Virus record (IMG/VR): IMGVR_UViG_3300046817_000550
Span: 1-23,774 of that record
Length of the DNA: 23,774 bases
Source of the DNA: a virus
Reading direction: 5' to 3' (one strand)
Under the pieces are notes generated by a model, which did no database searches, was not told the DNA's origin, and saw nothing but the letters and a program-made list of their open reading frames with translations. Position numbers and translations under genes: made by a program. Below are positions 1-7,445 of the stretch, in pieces; within the stretch, counting starts at the first letter, position 1; each line of letters starts with the position of its first letter.

Positions 1-336
1 CTCCGACACCGGCACGCCGATCCTGGCAGAAACGATATGCGCCGTCTCGCTCGCGCGCTTGAGGTCTGAGGAAAGCAGCACGTCGGGCGGCTTCTTGGCG
101 AGCTTGTCGGCCATCTTGTGGGCTTCCGCGCGGCCTTCCTCGTTGAGCGGGATGTCCTTCCAGCCCCGGATGCGATCGACCGATGTCTTGCTGTCGTTGA
201 GATCGGTCGAACCGTGCCGAATAATCATGATCCTGTGCATATCGCCCCCGCCGTGAACCGGCGCAATGAGCGGCGCGCGCGGTTCGCCGGAGAACATATC
301 CAGCGCCCGCTTGCCGCCGCGCAGCCCAAGATTCAT
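1..336 (-). CDS. Histidine phosphatase (phosphoglycerate mutase superfamily), partial at left edge
   Basis: The reading frame runs off the left edge, so only the N-terminal part is seen. From the internal ATG at 240 the protein starts MHRIMIIRHGSTDLN, and RHG is the phospho-acceptor motif of the histidine phosphatase superfamily. It continues with GWKDIPLNEEG and LLSSDLKRASETAHIV, matching the family's 'PLNEEG' and 'SSDLxRAxxTA' blocks. These enzymes remove or move phosphate on small molecules or proteins; the substrate here is unknown. An in-frame ATG at 336, six bases after the upstream stop, would add a 32-residue leader (MNLGLRGGKRALDMFSGEP...). I prefer the longer form because it closes the gap, but the SD is better placed for neither start. 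It lies last in the visible head-gene operon, which is an odd place for a metabolic enzyme. Family confidence is high; the role is unknown. Confidence 0.85.
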   Translation of the reverse strand, partial: MNLGLRGGKRALDMFSGEPRAPLIAPVHGGGDMHRIMIIRHGSTDLNDSKTSVDRIRGWKDIPLNEEGRAEAHKMADKLAKKPPDVLLSSDLKRASETAHIVSARIGVPVSE

Positions 337-341
337 CGGCA

Positions 342-527
342 TTATTTCTTCTTCCTGACGTGCCGGCCCATCATCTTATTGCCGTGTTTATTGGCGGTAG
401 CAATGGCGATTCCTTCCGGGGTGCCTGACTTAACCATAGCAGTCGCCATCGCCGCCGCCTTAGAAGCTGCCGGTCCAGACAGCTTCTTATTGTGTTTCTT
501 AGCGAAAGACTTGGCAGACCAGGACAA
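342..527 (-). CDS. Small basic conserved phage protein (61 aa), TTG start
   Basis: A 61-residue Lys/Ala-rich protein beginning SWSAKSFAKKHNKKL and containing GTPEGIAIATANKHGNK, ending HVRKKK. I recognise the pattern from small phage and bacterial proteins of unknown function but cannot name a family with certainty. The start codon is TTG, directly after the TGA of the upstream Cys-rich gene. The choice is decided by a perfect AAGGAGG six bases before it, inside the upstream gene's last codons. No membrane segment or cysteine is visible, and the charge suggests nucleic-acid or capsid contact, which is inference. Confidence 0.75.
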   Translation of the reverse strand: MSWSAKSFAKKHNKKLSGPAASKAAAMATAMVKSGTPEGIAIATANKHGNKMMGRHVRKKK

Positions 528-833
528 TCAGTCCTCCTTGATCGCCTGATGCGCGAGATATGCCTTAGCGGCGCCGTACCGCTTGACGGCCTCGTGCTTC
601 ATCTGGTCGCCGGTCTGCAAGCCGCCCTTGTATGGGTGCGCGCAGTAGGTGTTGTTGCTGACGACGCAATGGCCTTTGTGGCAGCCGTCGCAGCAGTTCA
701 TCTTGGTCATACCGGCGAACGGCGACGGCTTGGGTGTCGCCACTACCGCGAGCTTGGGGCGGTTCGGCCCGCGCTTGCGGCGCTGCTTGACGGGCTGCGG
801 AGGAAGTTCGGTAGCCTGGCTCTGGTCGCTCAT
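528..833 (-). CDS. Cys-rich hypothetical protein (101 aa)
   Basis: The N-terminal third is Pro/Lys/Arg-rich (QPVKQRRKRGPNRPK) and probably disordered. The middle holds a cysteine/histidine cluster, CCDGCHKGHC, with another Cys-His about 10 residues later (TYCAHP), which could bind zinc. Start at 833 is chosen because AGGAG lies nine bases upstream; another ATG six bases earlier is out of frame and too close to the SD. It overlaps the upstream 31-aa membrane gene by an ATGA, so the two are coupled. I do not recognise the family. Confidence 0.7.
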   Translation of the reverse strand: MSDQSQATELPPQPVKQRRKRGPNRPKLAVVATPKPSPFAGMTKMNCCDGCHKGHCVVSNNTYCAHPYKGGLQTGDQMKHEAVKRYGAAKAYLAHQAIKED

Positions 834-925
834 GGGTCATATCTCCTGATAACAAATTCGGCAATCATCAAGGCAAGAAAGACAATTGCCAGAAGGACAG
901 CAATGGTTTGCGCCAAAGTGTGCAT
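830..925 (-). CDS. 31-aa single-pass membrane peptide
   Basis: A 31-residue protein, MHTLAQTIAVLLAIVFLALM followed by IAEFVIRRYDP. Nearly all of it is one hydrophobic helix with a short basic tail. Its ATG overlaps the stop of the scaffold-like gene (TGATG) and its stop overlaps the next start (ATGA). The double coupling and clean hydrophobic profile support it as a gene rather than chance. Longer in-frame upstream codons exist but would read through the scaffold gene. Function unknown; a membrane peptide in a head operon is unexpected. Confidence 0.65.
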   Translation of the reverse strand: MHTLAQTIAVLLAIVFLALMIAEFVIRRYDP

Positions 926-1785
926 CAAGCCGCCGTGTCGATGACACCCGTGATGATCTGCTGGAGATTGTGCATTTCGCGTTTCTCCAGCGTGCCGCCC
1001 TTGCGATAGCGCGCCATCCATTCCTTGTCGGCCATCAGTTCGGTGCGCCGCGCGGTCGCCGCCTCCACGGTCGAGGGCGAAGCGCCGCTGCCCTCCACCA
1101 GCTTGTCCTCGCTGATGCCGGAGCCAATCTTGCGGAACAGTTCGGCAATGACATCGACGCCGGCCGCCTTCGCCATGGTGTCGTAGAGTTCCTGGCTAAT
1201 GCCGAGCTTGCGGGCGCCTTCCATGGCCTGCAACTGGTTGGCATTGAACTTCGGCCCCCAGGATTCCTTGATCTTGGCAACGCCCTGGTCCCATTTGGCT
1301 TTGGCTTCGAGCGCATCGGTGGCATCGCTCTGCTCGGCGTGCTTGACCATGGCAGACGCAAGCGCCTTGGCGGCATCCTTCGGGATGTGGTTCTCGAACG
1401 CAGCCTTGCGCAGCGTGTCGGCAAAGGCGTCATCGATGGCGGAACCGTCCGCCAGTTTGATGTCGGAAAAGTCGTACAGTTTCGGATCGATCGGCTTGCC
1501 CAGCCGGTTCCAGACGTTGTTCCAGGCCGGATCGTTGCCGTCCTTGGGCAACCGGATCAACTGGTCGGCGGGCGCGCCCAGGTGCCTTTCAGCGGCGCGG
1601 TGCGCCTTGGATGCCTCGATGGCTGCCTTGACCGGATCGTCGGCCCAGCCCTTGTTTTGGAAATAGCCAATGGTTTCGGCGTCGGCCTTGCCCTCGTACC
1701 AGGGCGCTGTCGGGGTAGTGGGTGCTGCTGGCGTTCCGGTGGCCGTTATCGCTGGCGCGGCAGCTCCGGTGTCGGCTTCAGGCAT
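925..1785 (-). CDS. Scaffold-like head assembly protein (286 aa)
   Basis: The N-terminus is Ala/Thr/Pro-rich (residues about 1-28). It is followed by a WYEGKADAETIGYFQNKGW block, then PADQLIRLPKD and KPIDPKLYDF, then an acidic, highly helical body. The 'QNKGW...PADQL.RLPKD' pattern is common in phage proteins encoded just after portal genes and usually annotated as scaffolding or capsid assembly proteins. Position here fits: portal, Bbp19-like, then this gene. ATG at 1785 is chosen because AGGAG lies nine bases upstream; the in-frame ATG at 1818 has no SD and adds residues unlike the family. It overlaps the upstream stop by eight bases. The capsid protein expected soon after is not reached before the window edge. 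Confidence 0.75.
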   Translation of the reverse strand: MPEADTGAAAPAITATGTPAAPTTPTAPWYEGKADAETIGYFQNKGWADDPVKAAIEASKAHRAAERHLGAPADQLIRLPKDGNDPAWNNVWNRLGKPIDPKLYDFSDIKLADGSAIDDAFADTLRKAAFENHIPKDAAKALASAMVKHAEQSDATDALEAKAKWDQGVAKIKESWGPKFNANQLQAMEGARKLGISQELYDTMAKAAGVDVIAELFRKIGSGISEDKLVEGSGASPSTVEAATARRTELMADKEWMARYRKGGTLEKREMHNLQQIITGVIDTAA

Positions 1786-2098
1786 TTTGCATTTCTCCTG
1801 TTGGATATGGCACCCCAAAGCGAAGCATAAATATCTGCTCTGGTGTGAGGTTCAGAAAGGCGAGTATTTCAAGAAAGACCTGGCGCTTGCCCTCGTTGAC
1901 AAGCGTATGGTTTATGTCAACGGCTTGATTATTATCTAGGACGATCGAGCTTTTGGAAGCATTGCATAAACGGTTCAGGTACATCAAAACCCTCTGTCCT
2001 GATGGGCCGGAAAAACACATTGAAAAATCGCGCTTGCGCTGCTCGGCTTCTTCACGCGCCAAAGCTGCTTGTGCCAATGCTTCTTCTTCCTTGGACAT
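1778..2098 (-). CDS. Bbp19-like phage protein (106 aa)
   Basis: Residues about 1-25 form a charged Ala/Glu/Arg helix. The rest has the pattern F..CFSGPSGQRVLMYL...EGKRQVFLEILAFLN, which matches the Bbp19 family named from Bordetella phage BPP-1, normally encoded beside the head-tail connector. Its role is not established; position suggests a head or connector accessory protein. Here it starts one base after the portal stop and ends inside the start of the scaffold-like gene (eight-base overlap). The C-terminus is MRFGVPYP-like rather than the shorter family end, so the last 20 residues may be lineage-specific. Confidence 0.75.
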   Translation of the reverse strand: MSKEEEALAQAALAREEAEQRKRDFSMCFSGPSGQRVLMYLNRLCNASKSSIVLDNNQAVDINHTLVNEGKRQVFLEILAFLNLTPEQIFMLRFGVPYPTGEMQNA

Positions 2099-3904
2099 TT
2101 ACGGCCCAGGCCCTTGCTGCGGCTGCTGCTGCGGCTGGCCTTGCGGTGCGCCGCCCTGCTGGCCCATGCCGGCCTTGGCTTGCACGGCCTGCGCCTTCAT
2201 CATGGCGGCCTGCGACGGCATGGCCTGGATTTGCTGCTGTATCTGCTGCGCCTTGGCGCGGCTCTGCGCCTTCTGCGCCATGGCCCGCTTGTCGGCCATC
2301 CAGCGTTCCGGCGTGCCGTTGATGTCGGCAATGTCGGGCAGCGCCACCTGGAAGTCGAACGGATCGTAGATGGATGTGTCGCCGGTCGCCTGGGCTACCT
2401 GATGGGCTATATCCAAAGTTCTAGTGAAGCCGGACACCTCACCTGCGCGCTGCGCCTTGGCCAATGGGCTTGTATAGACCACCTTGTATTCGCCCTTGGC
2501 CTCGGCCAAGCGCGGCGGCATTGGGGGGAGCAGTCTTTGCTCTGCGAGCAAATCCAACTCCCTGTCAATCATCGGCCCGAGATACTCGGACTGCTGCCGC
2601 CCAAGGGTGGGCGCGATCAAGATGCCCTTTTGATTAACGATCTCAGTGACCTGCGTGGCGGTCAGGATTTTCTCGTCGAGGATGAGCTTGAATAGGCTGA
2701 CCAGGAAGGCGTCCTGGATCAGTTCCTTTTCCATGTCCATCATCTTCTCGGAAATCTGGATGTTGCCTGCGGGAAGCACGTCGATGAGCTTCTTGCCGTC
2801 CTCGGTCATGGCGCCCTTGTTGAGCGCGCCAGGCCGCATGGAAAAACCAACGATGCCGTCGTCCCCGGTAATGAACACAGGCGCCACCGCACGGTGGCCT
2901 TGCGTGAGGAAGTCGGCCTTCTGCGCGTTGAGCGTCTTGAGTGCCGGCAGCACCATCTGCGCCGGGCCACGGCCATACACCTCGTTCGGTCCCTGGTCGT
3001 AACGGCTTGGGCATATCGGCAGAGAGCGATAGCCGCCCTCAGGAGCCATCAGGCAACGGCCTTCGATAGAGATATAATACGAACAAAACGGCAGGCCGCG
3101 CTTGTCGAGGCGTTCCTGATCGTAGTCGTGGCGCGGCTTTACGAAGTGCAGGAAATTGTACGGCCACTGGCTGTTCTGCTTGAGCGGCGCGTGCAGGCTC
3201 GCCGGCAGGGCTTCGATGCCCCATTTCTGCACCGCCTGATATGCGGTGAGCCGGAACCAGCGCACGAAGCGATCGACCAGGCCCTGATGATTTTCGCCCA
3301 GGAACAGTTCGCCCAACGGGATCGACTTGTAGCGCAGACCTGGCCGCTGGCCGTGACTAGAGCCGTCGAACTTATCGACGTACATCGCGGCGTTGCCGAA
3401 GGCGCCGAGCGACTGAAAATTGTTCTGGTTCTGCCCGGTGAAATTGCTCGACGGCTGGTTGCGCTGATTGAACAGTATCCTGTTCACCTCATCGAACCAC
3501 AGCCGCGTCTGCCGGTCCTTCATGACGTAATCATTGTTGGCGCGCAGCGTATGCCATTCCATGTTGCGCGGCGTGAGCATCGAATCGCAGATGGCGGCGA
3601 ACCTGTGCAGCGCCATCATGCCGGTGGCGTCGATCTGCTGCTGACTTTTCTTGGTGCCCGGCCAGTTGTAGTTCATGTAGAAAAATGTGTTGCGCGAGTT
3701 GGGATGAATTAGTTGGGCCACCTCCTCCCACTGGATCGCGAACGTATTTCGCCAGATCGTCATCTGACTGAACTCTTGCAGCAGTTGGGTAACTAGCTCC
3801 TGTTCCTTCCACGGTATATCGCGCGGCATTCCATCGAGCACCTGCGCGTTCGCGGAATTAAGCGTGACGTTGAAATTGAAATTAGGCTTTGATTTTGCGG
3901 CCAT
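2099..3904 (-). CDS. Portal / head-tail connector protein (601 aa)
   Basis: This is the bacteriophage head-to-tail connecting protein family (T7 gp8-like), the dodecameric ring through which DNA enters and leaves the capsid. Visible hallmarks are LMQEFSQMTIWRNTFAIQWEE-like helices at residues 45-65, DATGMMALHRFAAICDSMLTP (about 92-112) and the MEWHTL motif. Later come YGRGPAQMVLPALKTLNAQK (about 316-335) and a long central helix region. The C-terminal 70 residues are Gln/Ala/Met-rich and low-complexity, ending PQGQPQQQPQQGPGP. The length is at the upper end for the family, mostly because of that tail. ATG at 3904 lies two bases after the upstream stop. Order terminase, two small genes, portal, Bbp19-like is typical of BPP-1-like podoviruses. 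Confidence 0.93.
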   Translation of the reverse strand: MAAKSKPNFNFNVTLNSANAQVLDGMPRDIPWKEQELVTQLLQEFSQMTIWRNTFAIQWEEVAQLIHPNSRNTFFYMNYNWPGTKKSQQQIDATGMMALHRFAAICDSMLTPRNMEWHTLRANNDYVMKDRQTRLWFDEVNRILFNQRNQPSSNFTGQNQNNFQSLGAFGNAAMYVDKFDGSSHGQRPGLRYKSIPLGELFLGENHQGLVDRFVRWFRLTAYQAVQKWGIEALPASLHAPLKQNSQWPYNFLHFVKPRHDYDQERLDKRGLPFCSYYISIEGRCLMAPEGGYRSLPICPSRYDQGPNEVYGRGPAQMVLPALKTLNAQKADFLTQGHRAVAPVFITGDDGIVGFSMRPGALNKGAMTEDGKKLIDVLPAGNIQISEKMMDMEKELIQDAFLVSLFKLILDEKILTATQVTEIVNQKGILIAPTLGRQQSEYLGPMIDRELDLLAEQRLLPPMPPRLAEAKGEYKVVYTSPLAKAQRAGEVSGFTRTLDIAHQVAQATGDTSIYDPFDFQVALPDIADINGTPERWMADKRAMAQKAQSRAKAQQIQQQIQAMPSQAAMMKAQAVQAKAGMGQQGGAPQGQPQQQPQQGPGP

Positions 3905-3906
3905 GT

Positions 3907-4347
3907 TTAATTCAATGCGAACCTTCTGGCATCCGGGTCATGCACGGAGAAATTCGGATCGAGCCGCCGGTCGGCCACAATCCATTTCTGCGCGTAGCGG
4001 AACAGTTCGATGCGGTCGTCGTCGTTGAGTTTGATGTCGTCGGCGAGCCGGCGCAGCGCGCCTTGCATCTGTTCCTCGTCCTTGAAGATCACGGCATTGA
4101 GGATGCGGACGCCATCCTTGCGAATGATGTCCGCCACGATGGCGCCGCTCTGCGCGATCTTGCCAGCGCTGCACAGGCCGGGCGGGCGCAGCCCCGCAAA
4201 GTCGTCGAACACCGCGTGCAGCAACTCCTCCATGGCCTCGTCGTCGGAATGCGCTACCACCGACATGACCACCGCGCCGAGCGGCCGGTAGCGCGTGGCT
4301 GCAATCAGCCTGCCCTGCCACGATGCGCGCATGACTTCCGGCAACAT
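3907..4347 (-). CDS. Hypothetical protein between TerL and portal (146 aa)
   Basis: The protein reads MLPEVMRASWQGRLIAATRY, then a body with VRILNAVIFKDEEQMQGALR near residues 90-110 and ends RRLDPNFSVHDPDARRFALN. It is mixed alpha/beta in character, has no signal peptide or membrane helix, and I do not recognise it. The start is uncertain: ATG at 4347, ATG at 4332 (GGAAG four bases upstream) and TTG at 4359 are all possible. Codons further upstream read through the preceding gene in another frame and are excluded. Packed between terminase and portal, it is most likely a late structural or packaging accessory. Confidence 0.7.
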   Translation of the reverse strand: MLPEVMRASWQGRLIAATRYRPLGAVVMSVVAHSDDEAMEELLHAVFDDFAGLRPPGLCSAGKIAQSGAIVADIIRKDGVRILNAVIFKDEEQMQGALRRLADDIKLNDDDRIELFRYAQKWIVADRRLDPNFSVHDPDARRFALN

Positions 4348-4360
4348 TCCGGTGGACAAT

Positions 4361-4564
4361 CTAGCCACTGTAGCCGCCGAGCAGGTTGATGGCGCCAAGC
4401 CCCAGCGCGGTTGCCTGTTTGCTACTGCCCTGCGGATTGGCTGATTGCAGGAGCTTTTTCTTGCGCTTCTCCTCCTGGTCGGCCATTTGCTGATTGAGAG
4501 CATCGCCCAGCCCGCCTAGCCCCAGGTTGATATTGGCGAGCGATGACGGGTTGGGTGTGGCCAT
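4361..4564 (-). CDS. Small hypothetical protein (67 aa) downstream of TerL
   Basis: Gly/Leu-rich N-terminus (LANINLGLGGLGDALNQQ), a charged middle (MADQEEKRKKKLL) and a Gly-rich end (LGLGAINLLGGYSG). The ATG at 4564 has GGAGG eight bases upstream. Small proteins of this size and Gly-Leu flavour are frequent between terminase and connector genes in podoviruses, but I cannot assign a function. It begins 66 bases after the TerL stop, past a short hairpin (TGCGGC/GCCGCA) and the 19-bp repeat. Confidence 0.7.
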   Translation of the reverse strand: MATPNPSSLANINLGLGGLGDALNQQMADQEEKRKKKLLQSANPQGSSKQATALGLGAINLLGGYSG

Positions 4565-4615
4565 GCCGGCGCCTCCATAAGGACAGACTGCGGCAAACTG
4601 CGCCGCACAACCGCC

Positions 4616-4634
4616 TACCGCAAGGCACTGTTAA
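4616..4634. repeat. 19-bp direct repeat, copy 1 (TerL stop)
   Basis: TACCGCAAGGCACTGTTAA here is identical to 22692-22710. In both copies the terminal TTA is the TAA stop of a minus-strand late gene (TerL here, a virion protein there), so the shared sequence is the start of the 3' untranslated stretch. It is followed by a short hairpin, TGCGGC and GCCGCA around a seven-base loop, at about 4588-4606. Confidence 0.8.
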
Positions 4635-6112
4635 TCGAACGGCTGGAACGGATCGAAATCTATGCCATCGGCTATTTGCGGGCCGGAGCCGGTCTGGCGG
4701 CGCACGTCCATGGAACCGAGCGGCACGTTCTTGGCGTAGCGTTTCATCATCAGGCCGATGCGCACGGCTGACAAGATATCGTCGCGTTCCTTTACGATCT
4801 GCCCATCGCGGCGGTGATAAAGCCGGAACTCGTCAAAGAAATCAGACAGATGGTTGGCGACCTTGAACCGCCCGGTGGTCATGCGTTCCTGCATTTCCAT
4901 GATGCCGGCCTCGGTGGAAAACCCGCCATCCGGCCAGGTTCCCCACTCTTTTAGCATGTGTAGGCCCTGGTCCTTGTAGAGTTTCTGCACGGTCTGCCCG
5001 GTGTTTCTGTCGCCGCGCACATTGCCGTCGTGCGGCCAGGCGACCGGCACGCTCGCGCCGATATTGCGCATGGGCACTGCATGTTGCAGAGGCCCGCAGT
5101 CCTTCATGCGGATGACGTGGTGCACGTGGATGCAATCGTTGTCGCGGTCCCACAGCAGCAGGGCTGCCGCGAAGGCGTGCATGATGCCGAAGTCCACGCC
5201 CCATATTTTCCCCCAATGACCCGGCACGTTGTCGATTATGGCCTCTGAGATCGATTCCTCCGTGACCTGGAATATCCGGCCCGACCCCAGCATGGGCACG
5301 CCCTTGGCGCGCGCCTCGCGCTCGTGCGCCGGGTAGCCGGCAATGATGGAAGCCCTCTGCTCCGGCGGTATGTGCTTGGCGTCCTCGATCTGCATGGACA
5401 CCATGCCGCGATCCTCGCTCGGCTCGTCGGTAAAGCGCGTCACCACATCGCTTGGACCTTTAAGCGGCGTGAACGTCATGTAGGCCATGCCGCCGGTGGC
5501 GGCGACGCGGGTCAGTCCTTCCGAATAGATGTTGAGGTCCGGTTCCTCATCGAACCAGATGAAGTCGAGCGTTTCGCCCTGAAATTTGGCGCGGCCCTGC
5601 TCGTACGACTTAAAGCGCGCGACGCTAATGCCGCCGCTAATATGCTTGACCTGGATAGTGTCGTAAGCGTCCGTGACGCCTCGGGCGAGAGACGGCTTAT
5701 CAGCGAAAGCGTCCTTAGGAATGAGGCCCGCCCCGAAATCCGAATCCACCCCAGGCTCTCCGCACAGCTTCGCTTGTTGGACATCGCGCACCACCCCTGA
5801 GGTTTCGCCGGCGAGCCACGCCCGCACCGGCCGGTCAAAGCGCCTACCGCGCCACCATTTGGGATAATTGCCGGTGAGATGGGCTGCCGCCTCGAAGGCG
5901 CCGGCCTGCGACTTGCCGACGCGGTTACCTGCCATAAGCAGCCGCTCACGCACGCCCAGGCCCATATTGAAGAACTGCCGCTGCTTCACATACGGCTCGA
6001 AATACGCAAACTTATTGAACCTCTGTCTTTCCGCCAGCCAGATCAGGACTTTCCTGCGCTCCTGCGGCGTCAGGGGCTTCTGTGACGGGTTCAAACTCTC
6101 CATCGATGACAT
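4631..6112 (-). CDS. terL: Terminase large subunit (493 aa)
   Basis: The ATPase-nuclease motor that packages DNA into the prohead through the portal. Counting from ATG 6112: Walker A AGNRVGKSQ at 61-69, Walker B FIWFDEEP at 184-191, and the coupling motif TFTPLKG at 213-219. The RNase H-like nuclease shows VDFG at 306-309 (D307), PHDG near 360-363 and the late acidic motif RDDILSA at 443-449. The length is normal. The ATG at 6112 has GGGG eight bases upstream; an ATG at 6103 is also possible, and in-frame codons up to 6172 lack an SD. It overlaps the end of TerS by 101 bases, which is long but common for this pair. Confidence 0.96.
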   Translation of the reverse strand: MSSMESLNPSQKPLTPQERRKVLIWLAERQRFNKFAYFEPYVKQRQFFNMGLGVRERLLMAGNRVGKSQAGAFEAAAHLTGNYPKWWRGRRFDRPVRAWLAGETSGVVRDVQQAKLCGEPGVDSDFGAGLIPKDAFADKPSLARGVTDAYDTIQVKHISGGISVARFKSYEQGRAKFQGETLDFIWFDEEPDLNIYSEGLTRVAATGGMAYMTFTPLKGPSDVVTRFTDEPSEDRGMVSMQIEDAKHIPPEQRASIIAGYPAHEREARAKGVPMLGSGRIFQVTEESISEAIIDNVPGHWGKIWGVDFGIMHAFAAALLLWDRDNDCIHVHHVIRMKDCGPLQHAVPMRNIGASVPVAWPHDGNVRGDRNTGQTVQKLYKDQGLHMLKEWGTWPDGGFSTEAGIMEMQERMTTGRFKVANHLSDFFDEFRLYHRRDGQIVKERDDILSAVRIGLMMKRYAKNVPLGSMDVRRQTGSGPQIADGIDFDPFQPFD

Positions 6113-6599
6113 CGTTAAACCCCAATAGTTTCTGCATTGAAACACCAGTCTCCATCGAGAAGCGAGCAGCAATGGCCTTCAATTGCAACTCGTCCATCTC
6201 ATGCCGCACCGTGACCTTATGCTCAGTCTGCGCGGCATAGCCGGTGCGGTCGAGCACCATGCCGATTGCTATCAAATGCTTTGGGTCGTCAGGATTATCA
6301 ACAACGGCATTCAAAGCATGAATGGCCTTGACCGATACGCCGCGCAGCACACGCCAGCCAACTTCATGCAATGCAGCCAGAACATCGCCGTTCTGCAACA
6401 GATGGTGCGCACGCACCTTTGCCGCCTCACTGGTATCAGAATATCCAGCCGATCGAGCAGCATTGGCTGCCGTAAACCCAGCCGCCATGTGAACCACAAA
6501 CAAACGCTGCCGGTCATCGCGCAACGCCTCAAGATGTGGCCCCCATTCATCACGCGGCGGCAACCCGATCAGCGGCTCTATCGCCAGACGTTTTCCCAT
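6012..6599 (-). CDS. terS: Terminase small subunit-like protein (195 aa)
   Basis: Residues about 30-75 read RQRLFVVHMAAGFTAANAARSAGYS...AAKVRAHHLLQNGDVLAAL. This is the helix-turn-helix pattern of the terminase small subunit family (Terminase_2-like), which recognises the packaging site. The C-terminal part is helical and acidic, ending in a Pro/Ala-rich tail that overlaps the TerL start. ATG at 6599 is chosen: GGCGGT precedes it by one base, and codons upstream to 6662 encode an unlike Cys-rich stretch. A possible promoter (6609-6636) ends only about three bases before this ATG. It is the first gene of the leftward late operon. Confidence 0.85.
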   Translation of the reverse strand: MGKRLAIEPLIGLPPRDEWGPHLEALRDDRQRLFVVHMAAGFTAANAARSAGYSDTSEAAKVRAHHLLQNGDVLAALHEVGWRVLRGVSVKAIHALNAVVDNPDDPKHLIAIGMVLDRTGYAAQTEHKVTVRHEMDELQLKAIAARFSMETGVSMQKLLGFNDVIDGEFEPVTEAPDAAGAQESPDLAGGKTEVQ

Positions 6600-6608
6600 A
6601 CCGCCACA

Positions 6609-6636
6609 ATTAGAGTAACCGTTATGTGTCCCGCAA
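6609..6636 (-). promoter_or_regulatory. Possible promoter for the leftward packaging operon
   Basis: On the minus strand TTGCGG, a 16-base spacer, then TCTAAT (five of six matches to TATAAT). Predicted transcription would begin within about three bases of the TerS ATG, so the message would be almost leaderless. The -35 match is weak, hence low confidence. Confidence 0.3.
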
Positions 6637-6663
6637 GGCACACATACCACCAAAACCCACACC

Positions 6664-6702
6664 GGACTACCCCCGGTCTATTTTAGACCCGGTTAGGACT
6701 AC
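6664..6702. repeat. GGACTAC direct repeats flanking an imperfect hairpin
   Basis: GGACTAC at 6664-6670 and 6696-6702 bracket CCGGTCT (6673-6679) and AGACCCGG (6685-6692), which pair with one bulged C around a five-base ATTTT loop. CCCCGGTCTATTT recurs intact at 6792-6804. No T-run follows on either strand, so a protein-binding site is likelier than a terminator. Confidence 0.6.
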
Positions 6703-6889
6703 ATTCACACGCACACACAGAACAGCGCGTGGCAGAGGGGATAGGTGAATTTTCCAGCGCCAGCGCATCTCGGGGGTGCCACCGGCAGCCACCCCGGTCT
6801 ATTTGCCCATGACCTATATGCGCAGCCAATGCAACATGGATGCGACATGGCTGCAATACATCAATATATGCAATGGCTTACACCAAGCC

Positions 6890-6908
6890 AGCGGATTGTA
6901 TATCCGCT
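6890..6908. repeat. Inverted repeat AGCGGAT-N5-ATCCGCT
   Basis: A perfect 7-bp inverted repeat with a TGTAT centre in the non-coding control region. The size and symmetry fit a dimeric repressor or initiator site. No downstream T-run. Confidence 0.6.
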
Positions 6909-6997
6909 TACATCATAAGCATTGGTGATGGGGCATAACCAAGCGTTACGTTTGCAGTGCAGCAATATTGCTATTTTGTGCTGTGCTGTGCGCTGTC

Positions 6998-7158
6998 TGC
7001 TGTAGCCTTGGGGATTGCCTTGCGGTGCGTTGCTTGTGTCACGATGGCATACCTGCATGTGACATTATGACATGCACTGTGCAGCACTGCGGCAGGCCAT
7101 GCGCTCGCGTGCTGTAGGGCTGATTTGTGCTGCTGTAGGGCAGGTGTGGCTGTAGAGC
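6998..7158. repeat. GCTGTAG-type iterated repeats
   Basis: TGCTGTAG at 6998-7005, TGCTGTAGGGC at 7110-7120 and again at 7131-7141, and GGCTGTAGAGC at 7148-7158. The last three are spaced 21 and 17-18 bases, close to two helical turns, which resembles iterons or a repressor array. No gene is present on either strand. Confidence 0.5.
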
Positions 7159-7365
7159 TAGGCTGCGGCAGCGCTAGGGATGCAGACGCATAATATATGC
7201 TGCATGTCAATCCCCCATGTAAGCCATTGATATTGGCTGCATTTATTTGTAGTTATGGAACATGGCGTAATTATATTGCGTTTGGCCACATTATCAATTG
7301 GCTGCAATATTCCATAATGTGTTCGCGGTTTAGTTTTTTATTTTGTCTTTGTGTCGTATGACCTG

Positions 7366-7395
7366 TTGACAGTGTGCAGATAATATGAATATGGT
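7366..7395 (+). promoter_or_regulatory. Candidate rightward promoter with motif shared with 13387-13409
   Basis: TTGACA, an 18-base spacer and TATGGT lie about 50 bases before the first rightward ATG. Inside it sits GTGCAGAT followed one base later by ATATGA, repeated almost exactly at 13387-13409 ahead of the second rightward cluster. The perfect -35 supports a promoter; the shared inner sequence may be an operator. Confidence 0.5.
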
Positions 7396-7445
7396 GTGTA
7401 CGTTGCTTCATGGCGAGGCAATGCAGCACAAAGCGAGGATGACAC

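Larger units (their letters stand above)
6600..7445. other. Divergent non-coding control region, candidate origin
   Basis: About 850 bases between divergent TerS and the first rightward gene, with no convincing gene on either strand. It holds GGACTAC twice (6664, 6696) flanking an imperfect hairpin GGTCT/AGACC, and CCCCGGTCTATTT at 6671 and 6792. There is an inverted repeat AGCGGAT/ATCCGCT at 6890-6908, a 12-bp palindrome AGCAATATTGCT at 6961-6972, and TGCATGT/ACATGCA at 7054-7076. It also has four GCTGTAG-type repeats, three TATATGC and a T-rich tract at 7328-7350. This density is typical of phage control regions and origins; which one it is cannot be read directly. Confidence 0.6.

Noticed and set aside
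886-1830. Plus-strand 314-residue frame antisense to the scaffold-like gene
   Set aside because: High-GC codon shadow; the minus-strand frame has clear family features and SD.
2069-2695. Plus-strand 208-residue frame antisense to the portal gene
   Set aside because: Leu/Arg-rich shadow of the portal's Gln/Ala-rich tail; no initiation site.
7080-7160. CRISPR-like array
   Set aside because: The GCTGTAG repeats are only 8-11 bases with spacers about 7-10 bases, far from CRISPR dimensions.
6861-7211. Minus-strand frames of 65 and 79 residues in the control region
   Set aside because: Composition is irregular, no SD, and they run through the iterated repeats.
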